A stretch of 64,000 nucleotides of DNA. Origin: an uncultured Acetatifactor sp. Lineage in GTDB: Bacteria; Bacillota; Clostridia; Lachnospirales; Lachnospiraceae. Below, one piece after another: positions 42,725 through 52,296 of the stretch. The position numbers were made by a program, and so were the translations under genes. How positions within the stretch are numbered: the first letter of the stretch is position 1; each line of letters opens with the position of its first letter. The notes under the pieces were generated by a model, which was given only the letters and a program-made list of their open reading frames with translations, ran no database searches and had not been told where the DNA came from. The stretch lies in NCBI GenBank assembly GCA_910585615.1, contig CAJUFO010000006.1:1-64000 (forward strand), written 5' to 3'.

Positions 42725-44835
42725 TATTCTTTCATGGAAGGCTCCTCTTCCATATTTTCCGTTACGCCTTTCCTGTACTTGGCGGGCGTCACTCCGGTCA
42801 TCTCCTTGAACAGCTTAAAGAAATGGGCCAGATTTCCATATCCCACCTGCTGGCAGATTTCAGCCACGGTCAAGTCCCCCTTCAGCAGCAGCCTCTTGGC
42901 ATACTCGATCCGAAGGAATATGATATGATCCTTGTACTTCTTTCCCGTATGCTCCAGGAGAGCCTTTCGCACCACGGGCACAGAGGTGCCCAGATCCGAT
43001 GCCACCTTCTCGATGGACAGGTCATACTCGGCAAAGTGCTCGCTGACATATTCATATATCCTGCGGGATTCGCTGTTCTCAATCCGGCTCCTCAGCTCCT
43101 GAACGCTCTCACAGAATTCCTTGATCAGATTCTGCGCGGCCTCCTGAAAGCTTTCCACGCTCCTGGCAGACACAATCAGGCTGAGGCTCTGGTTCGACAG
43201 CACCACCTGGCATTCCCTAGCCACCCTGGCTATCTCGCTGAGGAAATCCGAAAAGACACATTGCTGCAACAATATGGACATCTGCATGCTTTCCAGCTGG
43301 TCGATATATCTGGCCAGTCCGGCCATGGCATCCGCTTCATCGCCTTTCGATAATGAGGAAGAGATTCTGTACAGCTCATCCGCGTCATGGAAGAAAGGAG
43401 GATGTCCGGCGATGTTTTGATGGATATTATCAATGCTCTCCAGCCAGGAGCCTGACAGGCTGGAAAGGTTGGGATATAGATTGCCGATGCCGAATACCGG
43501 CTCGTAGGCAAAGCTCTCCGCCATCTCACATACTAGCTCTACCAGCTCTTCCTTCTGATCCTCTTCCTGGATGCTACATATAGCGCTAATCCGCATTTTC
43601 TCGTAGTCACAGACCGTATATAGCGATTCCTTCTCCTCGTCCAGGGAAATCCTCTCTAACTCCTCTGACAACTGGCTCAGGAACTCTTTGGTCACCCCTT
43701 CATCGCTGTCGTAAAGAATACTGGTTACGAAGAAATAGCGCCCCGGGAAGCGAATCTGCAGCTTATCCAGATGCGCTGTAATATCATGTGAATAATTGCC
43801 CACCAGCAGCATATGCAGGACTTGCTTTCTCAACATCTCCTGCTTCTTCTTAATCTGCTCATTGGCCAGCGCGTTGGTCTCTAGGAGCCTGTCCATCATG
43901 TAATTGATTTCTTCCAGGGCATTGTCATAGGAGGCCTTTTCCGGCATCTTCACCCTGCTCCTGTATGTCCTTGTGATGTCCAGAATCGTCCCGTAGGATC
44001 GTCTCGCCAGCATGTTCGCCGTTAAAAACAGCATCAGGGCGGCCATCAATACGGACAGTACCTGCAGCACCAGCAGTCTCGTCCATATGAAGCCTTGCCG
44101 GCTGGGCAGATAGCAGATTTTGTATATTCCATTGGTGGTGTATGCTGTTAGGACATCGCTCTGTCCGTCTTCACAAGGCTTGCTTTGATTACAGAACAAT
44201 AATCCGTCGTCTCCGTATAGCGAGATGTTACCTTCCATGCCTCCACTGACAATCTGGAAGCGCTCCTGTAGATTAGCCTCTGGAATCACGCAGCACAGGA
44301 CTGCGCTTACCTTTTTAGACTTCTCATAGACCCGCAATGGAATCAGTACATAAAGGTTCTGCTCCAAGGACAATATCTTCTTTTCCTGTCCAACCTCCGC
44401 CAACACCTCGATAATTTTCTTCTTAGAGTCCTCCGGAAGCTTTTTCAGATAAATATCCAAATCTGTAGTACTGCCGGACGAGAGGTATATCTTCCTAGCT
44501 CCATAGTATAGGAAATAGTCGTCCGTCAAAGCGGAATAATGGCTATACTGTTCAAAGTCCTCCAGCATCACGATTTCATTGTACATATTTTCCTGCAGGT
44601 AATAGGGCTGGTACTTGCTGTCGATGCTAATCTGCAGCGCGATTTCGTCAAAGGCGGACAGCTGTGTCTCAAAATCACTGACAATCAATTCCGTTTTCTT
44701 CTGATAATACTCCCTCTGCGTCTGCGCGATGCTCGTATGGTTGATGAACGGAAACAGGATGAACAGGCTCACGCAGCAGCAAATCGCCAAACACATATAA
44801 GATGTCAGATAGGGATTTTTCAATTTCAACCGCAT
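42724..44835 (-). CDS. membrane AraC-family regulator with extracytoplasmic sensor
   Basis: One-component membrane regulator of about 703 residues. Membrane segments lie at about 8-32 and 252-275 and bracket a Cache-like sensor. A cytoplasmic linker of about 320 residues leads to the C-terminal AraC domain (about 600-700; LSIEKVASDLGTSVPVVRKAL, cut here at its core, and VGYGNLAHFFKLFKEMTG). The ATG at 44835 has AAAGGA at 9 nt; in-frame GTG and ATG codons up to 44868 lack a ribosome site. It lies inside the gene series between GH95 and the unrecognised glycosidase-like gene. It probably senses the oligosaccharide class handled by these enzymes. It differs from the paralogous pair near the window start. 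Confidence 0.88.
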   Translation of the reverse strand: MRLKLKNPYLTSYMCLAICCCVSLFILFPFINHTSIAQTQREYYQKKTELIVSDFETQLSAFDEIALQISIDSKYQPYYLQENMYNEIVMLEDFEQYSHYSALTDDYFLYYGARKIYLSSGSTTDLDIYLKKLPEDSKKKIIEVLAEVGQEKKILSLEQNLYVLIPLRVYEKSKKVSAVLCCVIPEANLQERFQIVSGGMEGNISLYGDDGLLFCNQSKPCEDGQSDVLTAYTTNGIYKICYLPSRQGFIWTRLLVLQVLSVLMAALMLFLTANMLARRSYGTILDITRTYRSRVKMPEKASYDNALEEINYMMDRLLETNALANEQIKKKQEMLRKQVLHMLLVGNYSHDITAHLDKLQIRFPGRYFFVTSILYDSDEGVTKEFLSQLSEELERISLDEEKESLYTVCDYEKMRISAICSIQEEDQKEELVELVCEMAESFAYEPVFGIGNLYPNLSSLSGSWLESIDNIHQNIAGHPPFFHDADELYRISSSLSKGDEADAMAGLARYIDQLESMQMSILLQQCVFSDFLSEIARVARECQVVLSNQSLSLIVSARSVESFQEAAQNLIKEFCESVQELRSRIENSESRRIYEYVSEHFAEYDLSIEKVASDLGTSVPVVRKALLEHTGKKYKDHIIFLRIEYAKRLLLKGDLTVAEICQQVGYGNLAHFFKLFKEMTGVTPAKYRKGVTENMEEEPSMKE

Positions 44836-44903
44836 ATTCCTCAATCCTTTCTTCGGCATCTCCATCACTCGGCACGGCGCTGTTGCAGAAAAAAGGGAAA
44901 ATC

Positions 44904-47375
44904 CTAACGGACTGACGCAAATGTAAGCGTATACTCTCTGCCAGCCTCCGTACTGAACGTCAATATATGATTTACAGCCTCACCGCCCCTTGGCATGGCG
45001 GACGTCTCCACGATTTGTCCCTCGGGAAAATTTATCCTGCAGACCTTCCCGAATCGCGAGAGCACCCTCATTCGCTCCAATAATCCGTCCTTCCAGTAAA
45101 TATCCACTACAAATCCCTGTCTTCCCGTAATGCCCGTCATAGATCCGTTCCGAATCTTTGACGGAAGGGCCGGAATTGGAGAAATCACGCCGTCATTGTC
45201 CTGATAGAACATCTCCCCGATGGATGCCATCAGACAGATCTGCGCCTCTACCTGAACCACCTTGGTTCCAGGGAACCATGGAATTCCATGTCCTTCCCTG
45301 TTATAGTCATTCGTGGCGATGAGCATGTTGCCAAGCATCAGGTATATAATCTGGAACAAAATCTCGTATGCCTCATCCCCTCGATGGAACCTTGCCATGA
45401 ATTGGGTGTCCCAGGCAAAGGAGAATGCGGTCGCCATCCCCTTTCCTGCCGCAAGCCGTCTGTCGAGGAGCTTTTCCATGGCATTGCATATCTCAGGCTG
45501 AGTTCTTTTGTTTATCATAGTACCCGGACAGAGTCCGATGAGGGGCGAACGGTGACGGTGTCCCGGCTGGGCCTCCACATGATCTTCCACCCACTCCATG
45601 AGGCATCCGTTCCCATCCACTGGCAGCGGCCGTATCCTCCCGGCCAGAATCCTGTATCTTTCGGCAGTCTCAGAAGGCTTTCCGAGGATTTCCGCAGCCT
45701 CCGCGACATGGCTGAACAGCTCCTGCGCAAGCTCCAGATCACAGGTATCCGCAGAAGAGAACCATATAGTCTCCCCCTCCACGATATGCCCCATCTCCGG
45801 CGAGGCTCCGAACGGAAATGTCAGCCGCCCATCCTCGTCTTCCGTCAGCATGTCCTCCATAAATTCCGCAAAGGGTAAGAGGACATCATAAATCCGCATG
45901 AGGGTCTCTTCCCTCAGATCATGCTCATAGTAAATCCAGAGAATCTGCCCCAGCCAAGCAGCGCTGCCCAGCCAGCCGAAGCCCACATCAGAGTTTCCCC
46001 CCAGCGTCTTCGGGTCGCAGCATCCGTTCATGGTCGCTCCTCTTGCGCCATACAAATCCGCAGCGCAGGCTCTTGCCTGTTCCATCAGGCGCTCTATCCA
46101 ATCAAGGTACGGTCCATACCATTCTATAAGTCCGCCATTCACTAGGGGCCAGTAACACATCTCAATATTCAGATCCACATGATAATCGCTCTCCCATGCC
46201 GGACGCGTATCACGACACCAGATTCCCTGCAGATTGATAGGTGCTTTCGGCAAAACCCCTTTCGGCTGGGGCATGCCGGAAGAAATCGCTATATATCTCG
46301 CGCTGTTATACATGAGCTCCAGCATGAACGGCGTAAGCCTGCCTGCATCCTTCGATTCCTGAATCCGTTCCGGCGTAGTCATATCCGGGGCCTCCTGTCC
46401 GTCAGCCGGCTCCAGAACCAGGCTGGTGCGATGATAGAACCCGGAAAAACGCTCTTTATGAACCATGTACAAAGCATGATATTCCGGAAGCCCGGAAAGC
46501 CTTTCCAGACAATATGCCGCAGGATCGGGAGCCTCCTCATCCGTGGCGATTCTTACAAGCAGTGTCACTTCATCGCTGCTGTCGAACCAGACCGATGCCC
46601 CTCTGGCAGGATTCACGTAACTGTCGCGGTCATATACGTATCCAAGCCCGAACCTTTTCCCTGGCATTTCCTCCCCGTCTATGCCGTATGTCCGTTTCCC
46701 CATGGTAATCCTTCCGTTCCTGTGGAGAACGCGAACTGCGCCGCCAAAGCGCTTCCCTTCTTCAAATTCACCGGAAATGGTCACATAGCCATATCCTGCT
46801 TTTCCTGTGACCTCACATTCCGGATCCAGCATGCGGGACAGAGACACTTCGCCCGTCAGCGTACCGGGAGCAGAAGCAGCAAAGTGCACTACTATGGCCC
46901 CATAATCATAGGAGCAGAATGCGGTCCTGGTAAAGCCGACACCGCCGCTGACAAATTCTGTCCTAGCTATTCCATTCTCCAGATCCAGTCCCCTGCGATA
47001 GCCGCTTATCTCTTCTGACGGCAGTGTCATATTCAGATACAGATCGAAGGCCGGGACGAAAGGATTAATGTAAATCGCATTTTCTTCAGGGATGGTCCTT
47101 TTCAGGCGGCGCGTGGCCTCTCCCCATCTCTTCTGCCGGCAAAGGCTCTTGATTTCGGATATGTCCCGATATGTGCCATAGGCAGGATGCTTTAGGTAAT
47201 CCCGCCACAGGAGATCATGATTCAGCGCGAAAATCTCATTCTTGGGCCTGCCATACACCATTGCACCAAGCCTTCCGTTTCCCAAAGGATAGCTTTCCGC
47301 CCAATCGGATGCTGGGTTCACATCCCACATAAACGAAGAGGAATTTGTCTTCCCAAAAAACAAATCGTCACTCAT
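44904..47375 (-). CDS. alpha-L-fucosidase, GH95 family
   Basis: Cytoplasmic enzyme of 823 residues, the normal GH95 size. The N-terminal beta domain has YPLGNGRLGAMVYG (29-42) and LNHDLLW (51-57). The (alpha/alpha)6 barrel has INLQGIWCRDTRPAWESDYH, LNIEMCYWPL and, later, FPFGASPEMGH, which are canonical GH95 landmarks around the catalytic acid and the activating Asn/Asp residues. A C-terminal beta domain ends the protein. ATG 47375 has AGGAG at 8 nt; ATG 47381 is too close to it. GH95 enzymes classically remove alpha-1,2-linked fucose from glycans. It follows the binding protein of the third ABC system, so import and cleavage are coupled by position. Confidence 0.92.
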   Translation of the reverse strand: MSDDLFFGKTNSSSFMWDVNPASDWAESYPLGNGRLGAMVYGRPKNEIFALNHDLLWRDYLKHPAYGTYRDISEIKSLCRQKRWGEATRRLKRTIPEENAIYINPFVPAFDLYLNMTLPSEEISGYRRGLDLENGIARTEFVSGGVGFTRTAFCSYDYGAIVVHFAASAPGTLTGEVSLSRMLDPECEVTGKAGYGYVTISGEFEEGKRFGGAVRVLHRNGRITMGKRTYGIDGEEMPGKRFGLGYVYDRDSYVNPARGASVWFDSSDEVTLLVRIATDEEAPDPAAYCLERLSGLPEYHALYMVHKERFSGFYHRTSLVLEPADGQEAPDMTTPERIQESKDAGRLTPFMLELMYNSARYIAISSGMPQPKGVLPKAPINLQGIWCRDTRPAWESDYHVDLNIEMCYWPLVNGGLIEWYGPYLDWIERLMEQARACAADLYGARGATMNGCCDPKTLGGNSDVGFGWLGSAAWLGQILWIYYEHDLREETLMRIYDVLLPFAEFMEDMLTEDEDGRLTFPFGASPEMGHIVEGETIWFSSADTCDLELAQELFSHVAEAAEILGKPSETAERYRILAGRIRPLPVDGNGCLMEWVEDHVEAQPGHRHRSPLIGLCPGTMINKRTQPEICNAMEKLLDRRLAAGKGMATAFSFAWDTQFMARFHRGDEAYEILFQIIYLMLGNMLIATNDYNREGHGIPWFPGTKVVQVEAQICLMASIGEMFYQDNDGVISPIPALPSKIRNGSMTGITGRQGFVVDIYWKDGLLERMRVLSRFGKVCRINFPEGQIVETSAMPRGGEAVNHILTFSTEAGREYTLTFASVR

Positions 47376-47418
47376 AGTCATAACTCCTTTTCTGCGCCAA
47401 TCTTCCTCTTGTCGCTAA

Positions 47419-47454
47419 AAGAGGGAGTTTGCCATATTGGCAGGATTCCCTCTT
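47419..47454. terminator. stem-loop after third binding-protein gene
   Basis: Outer arms AAGAGGGA / TCCCTCTT enclose an inner TGCCA / TGGCA hairpin, between the binding-protein stop and the GH95 start. All three binding-protein genes in the window are followed by such a structure. Confidence 0.6.
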
Positions 47455-47491
47455 CTCGCTTTCAAGATACATATGTCATAACATCGTCCGC

Positions 47492-49318
47492 TTATCTTGT
47501 GGCGTCATAGTAGTCCTTGTAGATCTTGACATATTCCTTGGCGCCCAGAGCGTCCATCTCATCGAAATAGTTATCGATTTCATCCAGAGACCGCGCGCCT
47601 GTGACGAATTTCGCAGTCTCCTTCGCGCTGTACTCCTGAAGCATGACCTGCAGGTTTCCTGCCTCCACAGCTGTCTCCGCGTCCAGGTACACATACGCCG
47701 GATAGACATCGGGGGTGGTATAGTTTTTCAGGGTGTATTCCGGCGCATCGCAATAGTGATAGTCGACAGTAAAGCATACGTTCTCATCCAAACGCAAGTC
47801 CGCCAGATAGGGCTCCTTGTACTTTGTCAGGTCTCTGGAACTATCAAACGTATAGAATCCGCCCTCCATGCCGCTGCCGTCCGGAAACTCGGTGCCTATG
47901 ACGTTCGTCCACAGCTGTATCTCCTTCTCGAAAAAGTCTCCGTTGGATTCGTACTTACAGTCTTCCTTCTCCATGTCCAGATATCTCACAGTGGTGCTGT
48001 CTCCCGGTACGTCGGCGACCCATCCGCTCCAGCCGTACAGATAGTCTCCCTCTTCCACCACGCCGCCTCCTCTAACTTGGATACACGTGGTATGGAAAGT
48101 GTACCAGTAGTCCAGGAAAGCTGCCGCAAGCTCTGGATTCTCACATTCCGCGCTGACTACTGCCGCGCCGCAGGAAAGCATCTTCGGATTGACCGGCCAC
48201 TGTGCGGTATCGTTCCACTGGCTGGTCAGCGGAATCGCGCCCCAGAACTGTCTGTAATCTTCCCCTTGGCACATATAGCTGCTGGTGATGACCCCCGTCA
48301 GATTCTGCTGCGTCAGGGCCAGGGCGGCCTCTTTGTCCATTGTGAAGAAATCAGGATGAATCAGCCCTTCGTCATAGAGCTCCTTCATCAGCTTCAGCAC
48401 CTCGCCGTAGACCTCCCTGTCCGCCACAGGCAGCACCACCTCGCCGCCACGCAGGGCGATATCCGTCCCTTTTGCCTGATTAGTCAGATAGCCGAATGCA
48501 TTCAGAATATAGTTCATTGGATTGTAGAATTCATAGCTGCCTCCCATGGGGATATAGCTGGCGTCCAGCTCCTTGAACGCGTGCAGCACATCCAAAAGCT
48601 CGTCCAGGGTAGCAGGCACTTCCTTTCCACATCTGTCCAGCCAGTCATAGTTCAGGAATATCTTGCTGATTCCTCCGGCTCCCCCCGGATCATTGACGCG
48701 GCCTGTGGACCATACATGACCTTCGCCGTCCATGATAGATGCTTTATAGCTGGGGTTCTTCTCATAGATAGCCGTCAGGTTTGGCATATAGGTCTCGTTC
48801 AGATAAGGGCCCAAATCGAGAATCTGCTCCTCCACCATGCCGTATTTTACCAGCGAAGCTGGATCAAAGTCTCCGCCGATGATGATATCCGGCAGCTCAC
48901 CGCTGGCAAAGGCCAGCGACAGGAACTCCGATTTGTTCGCATCCGTGAACCGGGTGACCTCCAAATCGATGTTCAGGGCTCCCTCGATGTATTTATACAT
49001 CCATACATCCTCCGCGTTGCCCGCGCCTTCGCTGCTTAGGATATACAGGGACAGCTTCTTCTCTACTCCTTCGTCCACCATGGGAATCGAGGCCGGATGG
49101 AGCCATTCCAGCCCGGAGGCTTCCTCTCCGCCTCCCGTCTCCACGCTCTCCTGAGCGCTCTGTGCAGGGGCGGATTCCTCCTCCTTCTCCTCTTCGGCAG
49201 ATGAGCTGTCGGAGACGCTGCTGTTTCCATCAGTCCCGTTCCCGCAGGCACCCAGCGCCAGCGTCATGGTGCCTGCCAGTGCCAGCGCCACAATCTGTTT
49301 CCATAACTTTTGCTTCAT
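47492..49318 (-). CDS. extracellular solute-binding lipoprotein of CUT1 ABC system
   Basis: Surface lipoprotein of 608 residues with lipobox ALGAC (Cys25) and an acidic Ser/Glu linker (about 26-62). The binding domain has the features of LplA-like oligosaccharide receptors, including the conserved EFLSLAFASGELPDIIIGG segment after the first lobe. Here it is the third gene, after both permeases, unlike the other two operons in the window where it is first. GGAGG precedes the ATG. The next gene is a GH95 fucosidase, so a fucosylated oligosaccharide ligand is likely by context. Confidence 0.92.
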   Translation of the reverse strand: MKQKLWKQIVALALAGTMTLALGACGNGTDGNSSVSDSSSAEEEKEEESAPAQSAQESVETGGGEEASGLEWLHPASIPMVDEGVEKKLSLYILSSEGAGNAEDVWMYKYIEGALNIDLEVTRFTDANKSEFLSLAFASGELPDIIIGGDFDPASLVKYGMVEEQILDLGPYLNETYMPNLTAIYEKNPSYKASIMDGEGHVWSTGRVNDPGGAGGISKIFLNYDWLDRCGKEVPATLDELLDVLHAFKELDASYIPMGGSYEFYNPMNYILNAFGYLTNQAKGTDIALRGGEVVLPVADREVYGEVLKLMKELYDEGLIHPDFFTMDKEAALALTQQNLTGVITSSYMCQGEDYRQFWGAIPLTSQWNDTAQWPVNPKMLSCGAAVVSAECENPELAAAFLDYWYTFHTTCIQVRGGGVVEEGDYLYGWSGWVADVPGDSTTVRYLDMEKEDCKYESNGDFFEKEIQLWTNVIGTEFPDGSGMEGGFYTFDSSRDLTKYKEPYLADLRLDENVCFTVDYHYCDAPEYTLKNYTTPDVYPAYVYLDAETAVEAGNLQVMLQEYSAKETAKFVTGARSLDEIDNYFDEMDALGAKEYVKIYKDYYDATR

Positions 49319-49459
49319 TCCTTACTCCTCCTTCTTCTCTTCGGCAGCCCAGAAAACCGCCTTTTGTCTTACGCTCCCTTGTCTTTATCTTCAAAGCCCT
49401 GGCCTTGCAGCAAAGAGCCTGGACTCTAAATTCGTTCCGTTTCCCAATAACCGCGCCCT

Positions 49460-50362
49460 CTATCCTTTCACGGATCCAATCATGATGCCCTTTGCAAAGT
49501 ACTTCTGTAGAAAGGGATATGCAATCAACAATGGCAGGCTTCCCACAAAGATGATGGAATATTTCATCCCCTGGGCCGCATGGTACTGTTTCAGCGCATG
49601 GGCCATCATTTCCGGATCCATCTTCCCTTCCAGTTTCAGCTCCAGATTGGAGGTGAGAATCTTGTTCAGCACTTGCTGCAGCGAGAAATATTTTTCTTTA
49701 TAGATATACAGAAGACCTGTATAGTAATCGTTCCACCTCCCCACTCCGTAATAGAGCGCCATCACGGCCACAATCGGTTTCGCCAGCGGCAACGCGATTT
49801 TCACGAAGCAGCGCCCGTCTCCCGCGCCGTCGATATAGGCCGCCTCATAGAGGTCTGCGGGTATGCCGGTGGCGAAGTACTGCCTGGTCACGATTAGGTT
49901 ATAGCAGGATACGCCGGCCCCTACGATCATCACCAGCGGGCTGTTGACCAGTCCCAGCTGCTTCACCAGCAGATAGCTCGGAATCATCCCCCCGCTGACA
50001 TACATGGTAAGGAAAAAGAACCAGGATATGAAGCCCTTGAAAGGCATGTCCCTCTTCGTCAACACATACGCGGCGGGAATGGTCAGCACCAGATTGTACA
50101 GGGTGCCAGCGAATGTATAAATAATCGTGTTCCGATAGCCGATCCATATTATCTTTTCTTTCAGGATGTTCCTATATGCATCAAGGGTGAAGCCTTTTAT
50201 CCATAAAAAGGTATGGCCGGAATATACCTCCGTAGAGTCGGAAAAGGATGCAATCACCGTATAATACAGCGGATACACAATAATCACCGTAATCAATACA
50301 ACGATCATCACTATTATGTAGTCGTACGGCGTAAACCTGTTCAATTTAGAATGCTTTCTCAT
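49460..50362 (-). CDS. ABC sugar transporter permease, LplC/YtcP type (CUT1)
   Basis: Inner-membrane permease of 300 residues with about six membrane segments. The EAA loop EAAYIDGA...LPLAKP and the tail KGIMIGSVKG identify the LplC/YtcP group. AAGGAGG precedes the ATG. It starts 10 nt after its LplB partner and is followed by a 141-nt gap and then the binding-protein gene. That gap is pyrimidine-rich on the plus strand, with no clear hairpin. Confidence 0.93.
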   Translation of the reverse strand: MRKHSKLNRFTPYDYIIVMIVVLITVIIVYPLYYTVIASFSDSTEVYSGHTFLWIKGFTLDAYRNILKEKIIWIGYRNTIIYTFAGTLYNLVLTIPAAYVLTKRDMPFKGFISWFFFLTMYVSGGMIPSYLLVKQLGLVNSPLVMIVGAGVSCYNLIVTRQYFATGIPADLYEAAYIDGAGDGRCFVKIALPLAKPIVAVMALYYGVGRWNDYYTGLLYIYKEKYFSLQQVLNKILTSNLELKLEGKMDPEMMAHALKQYHAAQGMKYSIIFVGSLPLLIAYPFLQKYFAKGIMIGSVKG

Positions 50363-50372
50363 ATCCCCCTCC

Positions 50373-51299
50373 TTACCACAGTGACGTCTCGCTTACTTTT
50401 TTCGAAATTGTATTTGCCGCCAGTATCAGCACGATGTTTATGATATTGTTGAACAGGCCGATGGCTGACGAATAGCTGAACTGCTGGCTTACGAGTCCGG
50501 TTTCGTACACATAGGTGGAGATGACGGTAGACGCATCCAGATTCAGGGGGGTCTGCAGCAGATATATCTGTTCGAATCCTGAGGAAAGCATGGAACCCAT
50601 ACGGAGTATCAACAGCGTGATAATCGTGGGCTTCAGGTGCGGCAGGTTCACATGCCATATCACCTGCAACCTGGTAGCTCCATCCACCCTAGCTGCCTCC
50701 ACCAACTCCCCAGATACCCCGGCCAGGGCCGACAAATAAATGATGGTACCCCAGCCCAGGCCCCTCCACAGATCCACCACCGCGTTGATCCAGGGAAATG
50801 CCTTCGCCGAGCTGAGCAGATTGACATATTCGAAGCCTAAGATGTCCCCCGCAATATTGAACAGCCCGCCACGGTTCAGGAACATCCTGCACATGGAACA
50901 TGCCACCACGGTAGAAACGAAATACGGCGCATAGGTGAGCATCTGGCACGTCTTCTTCAGCTTCAGGCTCCGCATCTCATTCAAGAGGATTGCGAAAATG
51001 ATAGAAGAGGGCCAGAAAATAAGTGACACCACGTTCAGCCAAAAAGTGTTCCACATAATCCTGGGAAAAAAGGGATGGTTGACAAACGCCCTGAAATGCT
51101 TCAGCCCCACCCACTTGCTGCCCCAGATTCCCAGACGGCTGCTGAAATCCTTGAATGCTATCTGCACGCCGTAGATTGGGATATAGTGGAAAATGAAGAC
51201 TGTGACGATAGGCGGCAGTATCATCAGATAGGATACCCTGTGCCTCCACATCCGTTTCCACAGGCTCCGGGACGATGTCTTTTGATCCACTGTTTTCAT
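50373..51299 (-). CDS. ABC sugar transporter permease, LplB type (CUT1)
   Basis: Inner-membrane permease of 308 residues with about six membrane segments. GVQIAFKDFSSR after the first segment, the EAA loop EAARVDGA...VNLPHLKP and the tail KKVSETSLW are LplB-like. GAGGAGG precedes the ATG. It is the first gene of the third transporter operon, under the promoter at 51331-51360. Confidence 0.93.
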   Translation of the reverse strand: MKTVDQKTSSRSLWKRMWRHRVSYLMILPPIVTVFIFHYIPIYGVQIAFKDFSSRLGIWGSKWVGLKHFRAFVNHPFFPRIMWNTFWLNVVSLIFWPSSIIFAILLNEMRSLKLKKTCQMLTYAPYFVSTVVACSMCRMFLNRGGLFNIAGDILGFEYVNLLSSAKAFPWINAVVDLWRGLGWGTIIYLSALAGVSGELVEAARVDGATRLQVIWHVNLPHLKPTIITLLILRMGSMLSSGFEQIYLLQTPLNLDASTVISTYVYETGLVSQQFSYSSAIGLFNNIINIVLILAANTISKKVSETSLW

Positions 51300-51330
51300 G
51301 AATGTCCTCCTCGCTTTCTTTTGTAGGTCT

Positions 51331-51413
51331 AGAATAGCAAATATATCTATGGATTTTCAACTACGTAAACCGAAAATCAATATGTCTTTTTGTGCATATC
51401 GATTGATATTTTT
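51331..51413 (-). promoter_or_regulatory. promoter and upstream element of third ABC operon
   Basis: TTGAAA (51360-51355) and TATTCT (51336-51331) on the minus strand are 18 nt apart. The upstream block 51384-51413 begins GTCTTTTTGT, identical to 34220-34229, and continues with similar ATC and TTGAT elements. A shared activator site is plausible. Confidence 0.6.
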
Positions 51414-51504
51414 TCAGAAAAAGTCAAATGCAGTCACTAATTTCCAGTAATTCACCGGTTCCCGGAACCATCCTGAATTGTCGGAAAAAATTACACAAAC
51501 CCTC

Positions 51505-51535
51505 TTGACTCTGATGTTACGTCATAGCATATAAT
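51505..51535 (+). promoter_or_regulatory. MerR-type promoter with 19-bp spacer
   Basis: TTGACT and TATAAT are 19 nt apart, the long spacer typical of MerR-activated promoters. The spacer holds an imperfect dyad CTCTGATG / CGTCATAG (six of eight positions match). This predicts autoregulation of the MerR/TipAS pair. Confidence 0.7.
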
Positions 51536-51571
51536 GTCCTTTCATCGATGATACGACAAGGGAGGTAATAT

Positions 51572-51901
51572 ATGAGAATCGTAAATGAAGTCGTCAGACT
51601 GATAGGCTTGAGCGTGCGCACGCTCCATTATTATAATGAAATCGGCCTGCTGAAGCCGAGTGCGGTGACAGATGCGGGCTACCGGCTGTATGACGACAAT
51701 GCTCTGGCACGCCTGCAGACCATCCTGTTGTTCCGGGAGCTGTGCTTCCCCCTGAAAGAGATAGGGGCCATGCTGAACAGTCCGGGCTTCGACCAGGCGA
51801 AGGCGCTGGAGCAGCAGATTCATCTTCTAGAGCTACAGAAGAGACGCATCCAGGAGCTAATCTGTCTTGCCCGTGAAATCAAAGAGGAGTATGTGAGATG
51901 A
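51572..51901 (+). CDS. MerR-family DNA-binding regulator (N-terminal half of a TipA-like protein)
   Basis: Cytoplasmic DNA-binding protein of 109 residues. It has the MerR winged helix-turn-helix (VVRLIGLSVRTLHYYNEIGL, DAGYRLYDDNALARLQTI), then a dimerising coiled coil (about 78-109). GGGAGG precedes the ATG. Its stop overlaps the next gene's start by 4 nt (ATGA). In many Firmicutes this domain is fused to a TipAS ligand-binding domain in one protein of about 250 residues; here the two halves are separate. It probably binds its own 19-bp-spacer promoter. Confidence 0.88.
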   Translation: MRIVNEVVRLIGLSVRTLHYYNEIGLLKPSAVTDAGYRLYDDNALARLQTILLFRELCFPLKEIGAMLNSPGFDQAKALEQQIHLLELQKRRIQELICLAREIKEEYVR

Positions 51902-52296
51902 ATTTCAATGCATTCAGTAAAGACGAGATTGCCCGGTATAAGGCAGAAGTCAAAGAAAGGTGGGGTGCCACCAGGGCTTATGAGGAATATGCCAAAAAAT
52001 CGGAGTGCAAAAGCGCAGAGGCGCAGCAGGCGGCCGTGGAAGAGCTCCTGTCCCTGTTCGCAGACCTGGGCGCGCTGAAAGGGCTGTCCCCCGCGGACGA
52101 AAAAGTACAGGAGAAGATTGCTGCTCTACAGCAGCACATCACAGAGAGCTACTATACCTGTATGAAGGAAATCCTGAAGGGACTGGGGCAGATGTATGTA
52201 TGCGATAAACGTATGAAGGCTAATATCGACCGGGCCGGCGGCGAAGGCACAGCCGAATTTGCCGCTAGTGCCATCGATGCATACTGCGCTTCCTAA
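51898..52296 (+). CDS. TipAS-domain ligand-binding protein
   Basis: Soluble helical protein of 132 residues matching the TipAS antibiotic-recognition fold: FSKDEIARYKAEVKERWG, then a central helix block and YTCMKEILKGLGQMYVCD. In TipAL proteins this domain binds thiopeptide-like or other drugs and triggers the fused MerR domain. It is translationally coupled to the MerR gene (ATGA overlap) in a different frame. It could work as a separate subunit, or the pair may be one gene broken by a frameshift. No exporter or resistance gene lies beside it. Confidence 0.85.
   Translation: MNFNAFSKDEIARYKAEVKERWGATRAYEEYAKKSECKSAEAQQAAVEELLSLFADLGALKGLSPADEKVQEKIAALQQHITESYYTCMKEILKGLGQMYVCDKRMKANIDRAGGEGTAEFAASAIDAYCAS

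Noticed and set aside
47429-49039. A 536-codon plus-strand open frame
   Set aside because: Antisense to a clear lipoprotein gene with lipobox and ribosome site; composition is that of a shadow.
51572-52296. Multidrug-resistance operon
   Set aside because: MerR/TipAS is followed by convergent biotin genes; no transporter or modifying enzyme is linked to it, and the MATE exporter at 58458 is in a separate unit.
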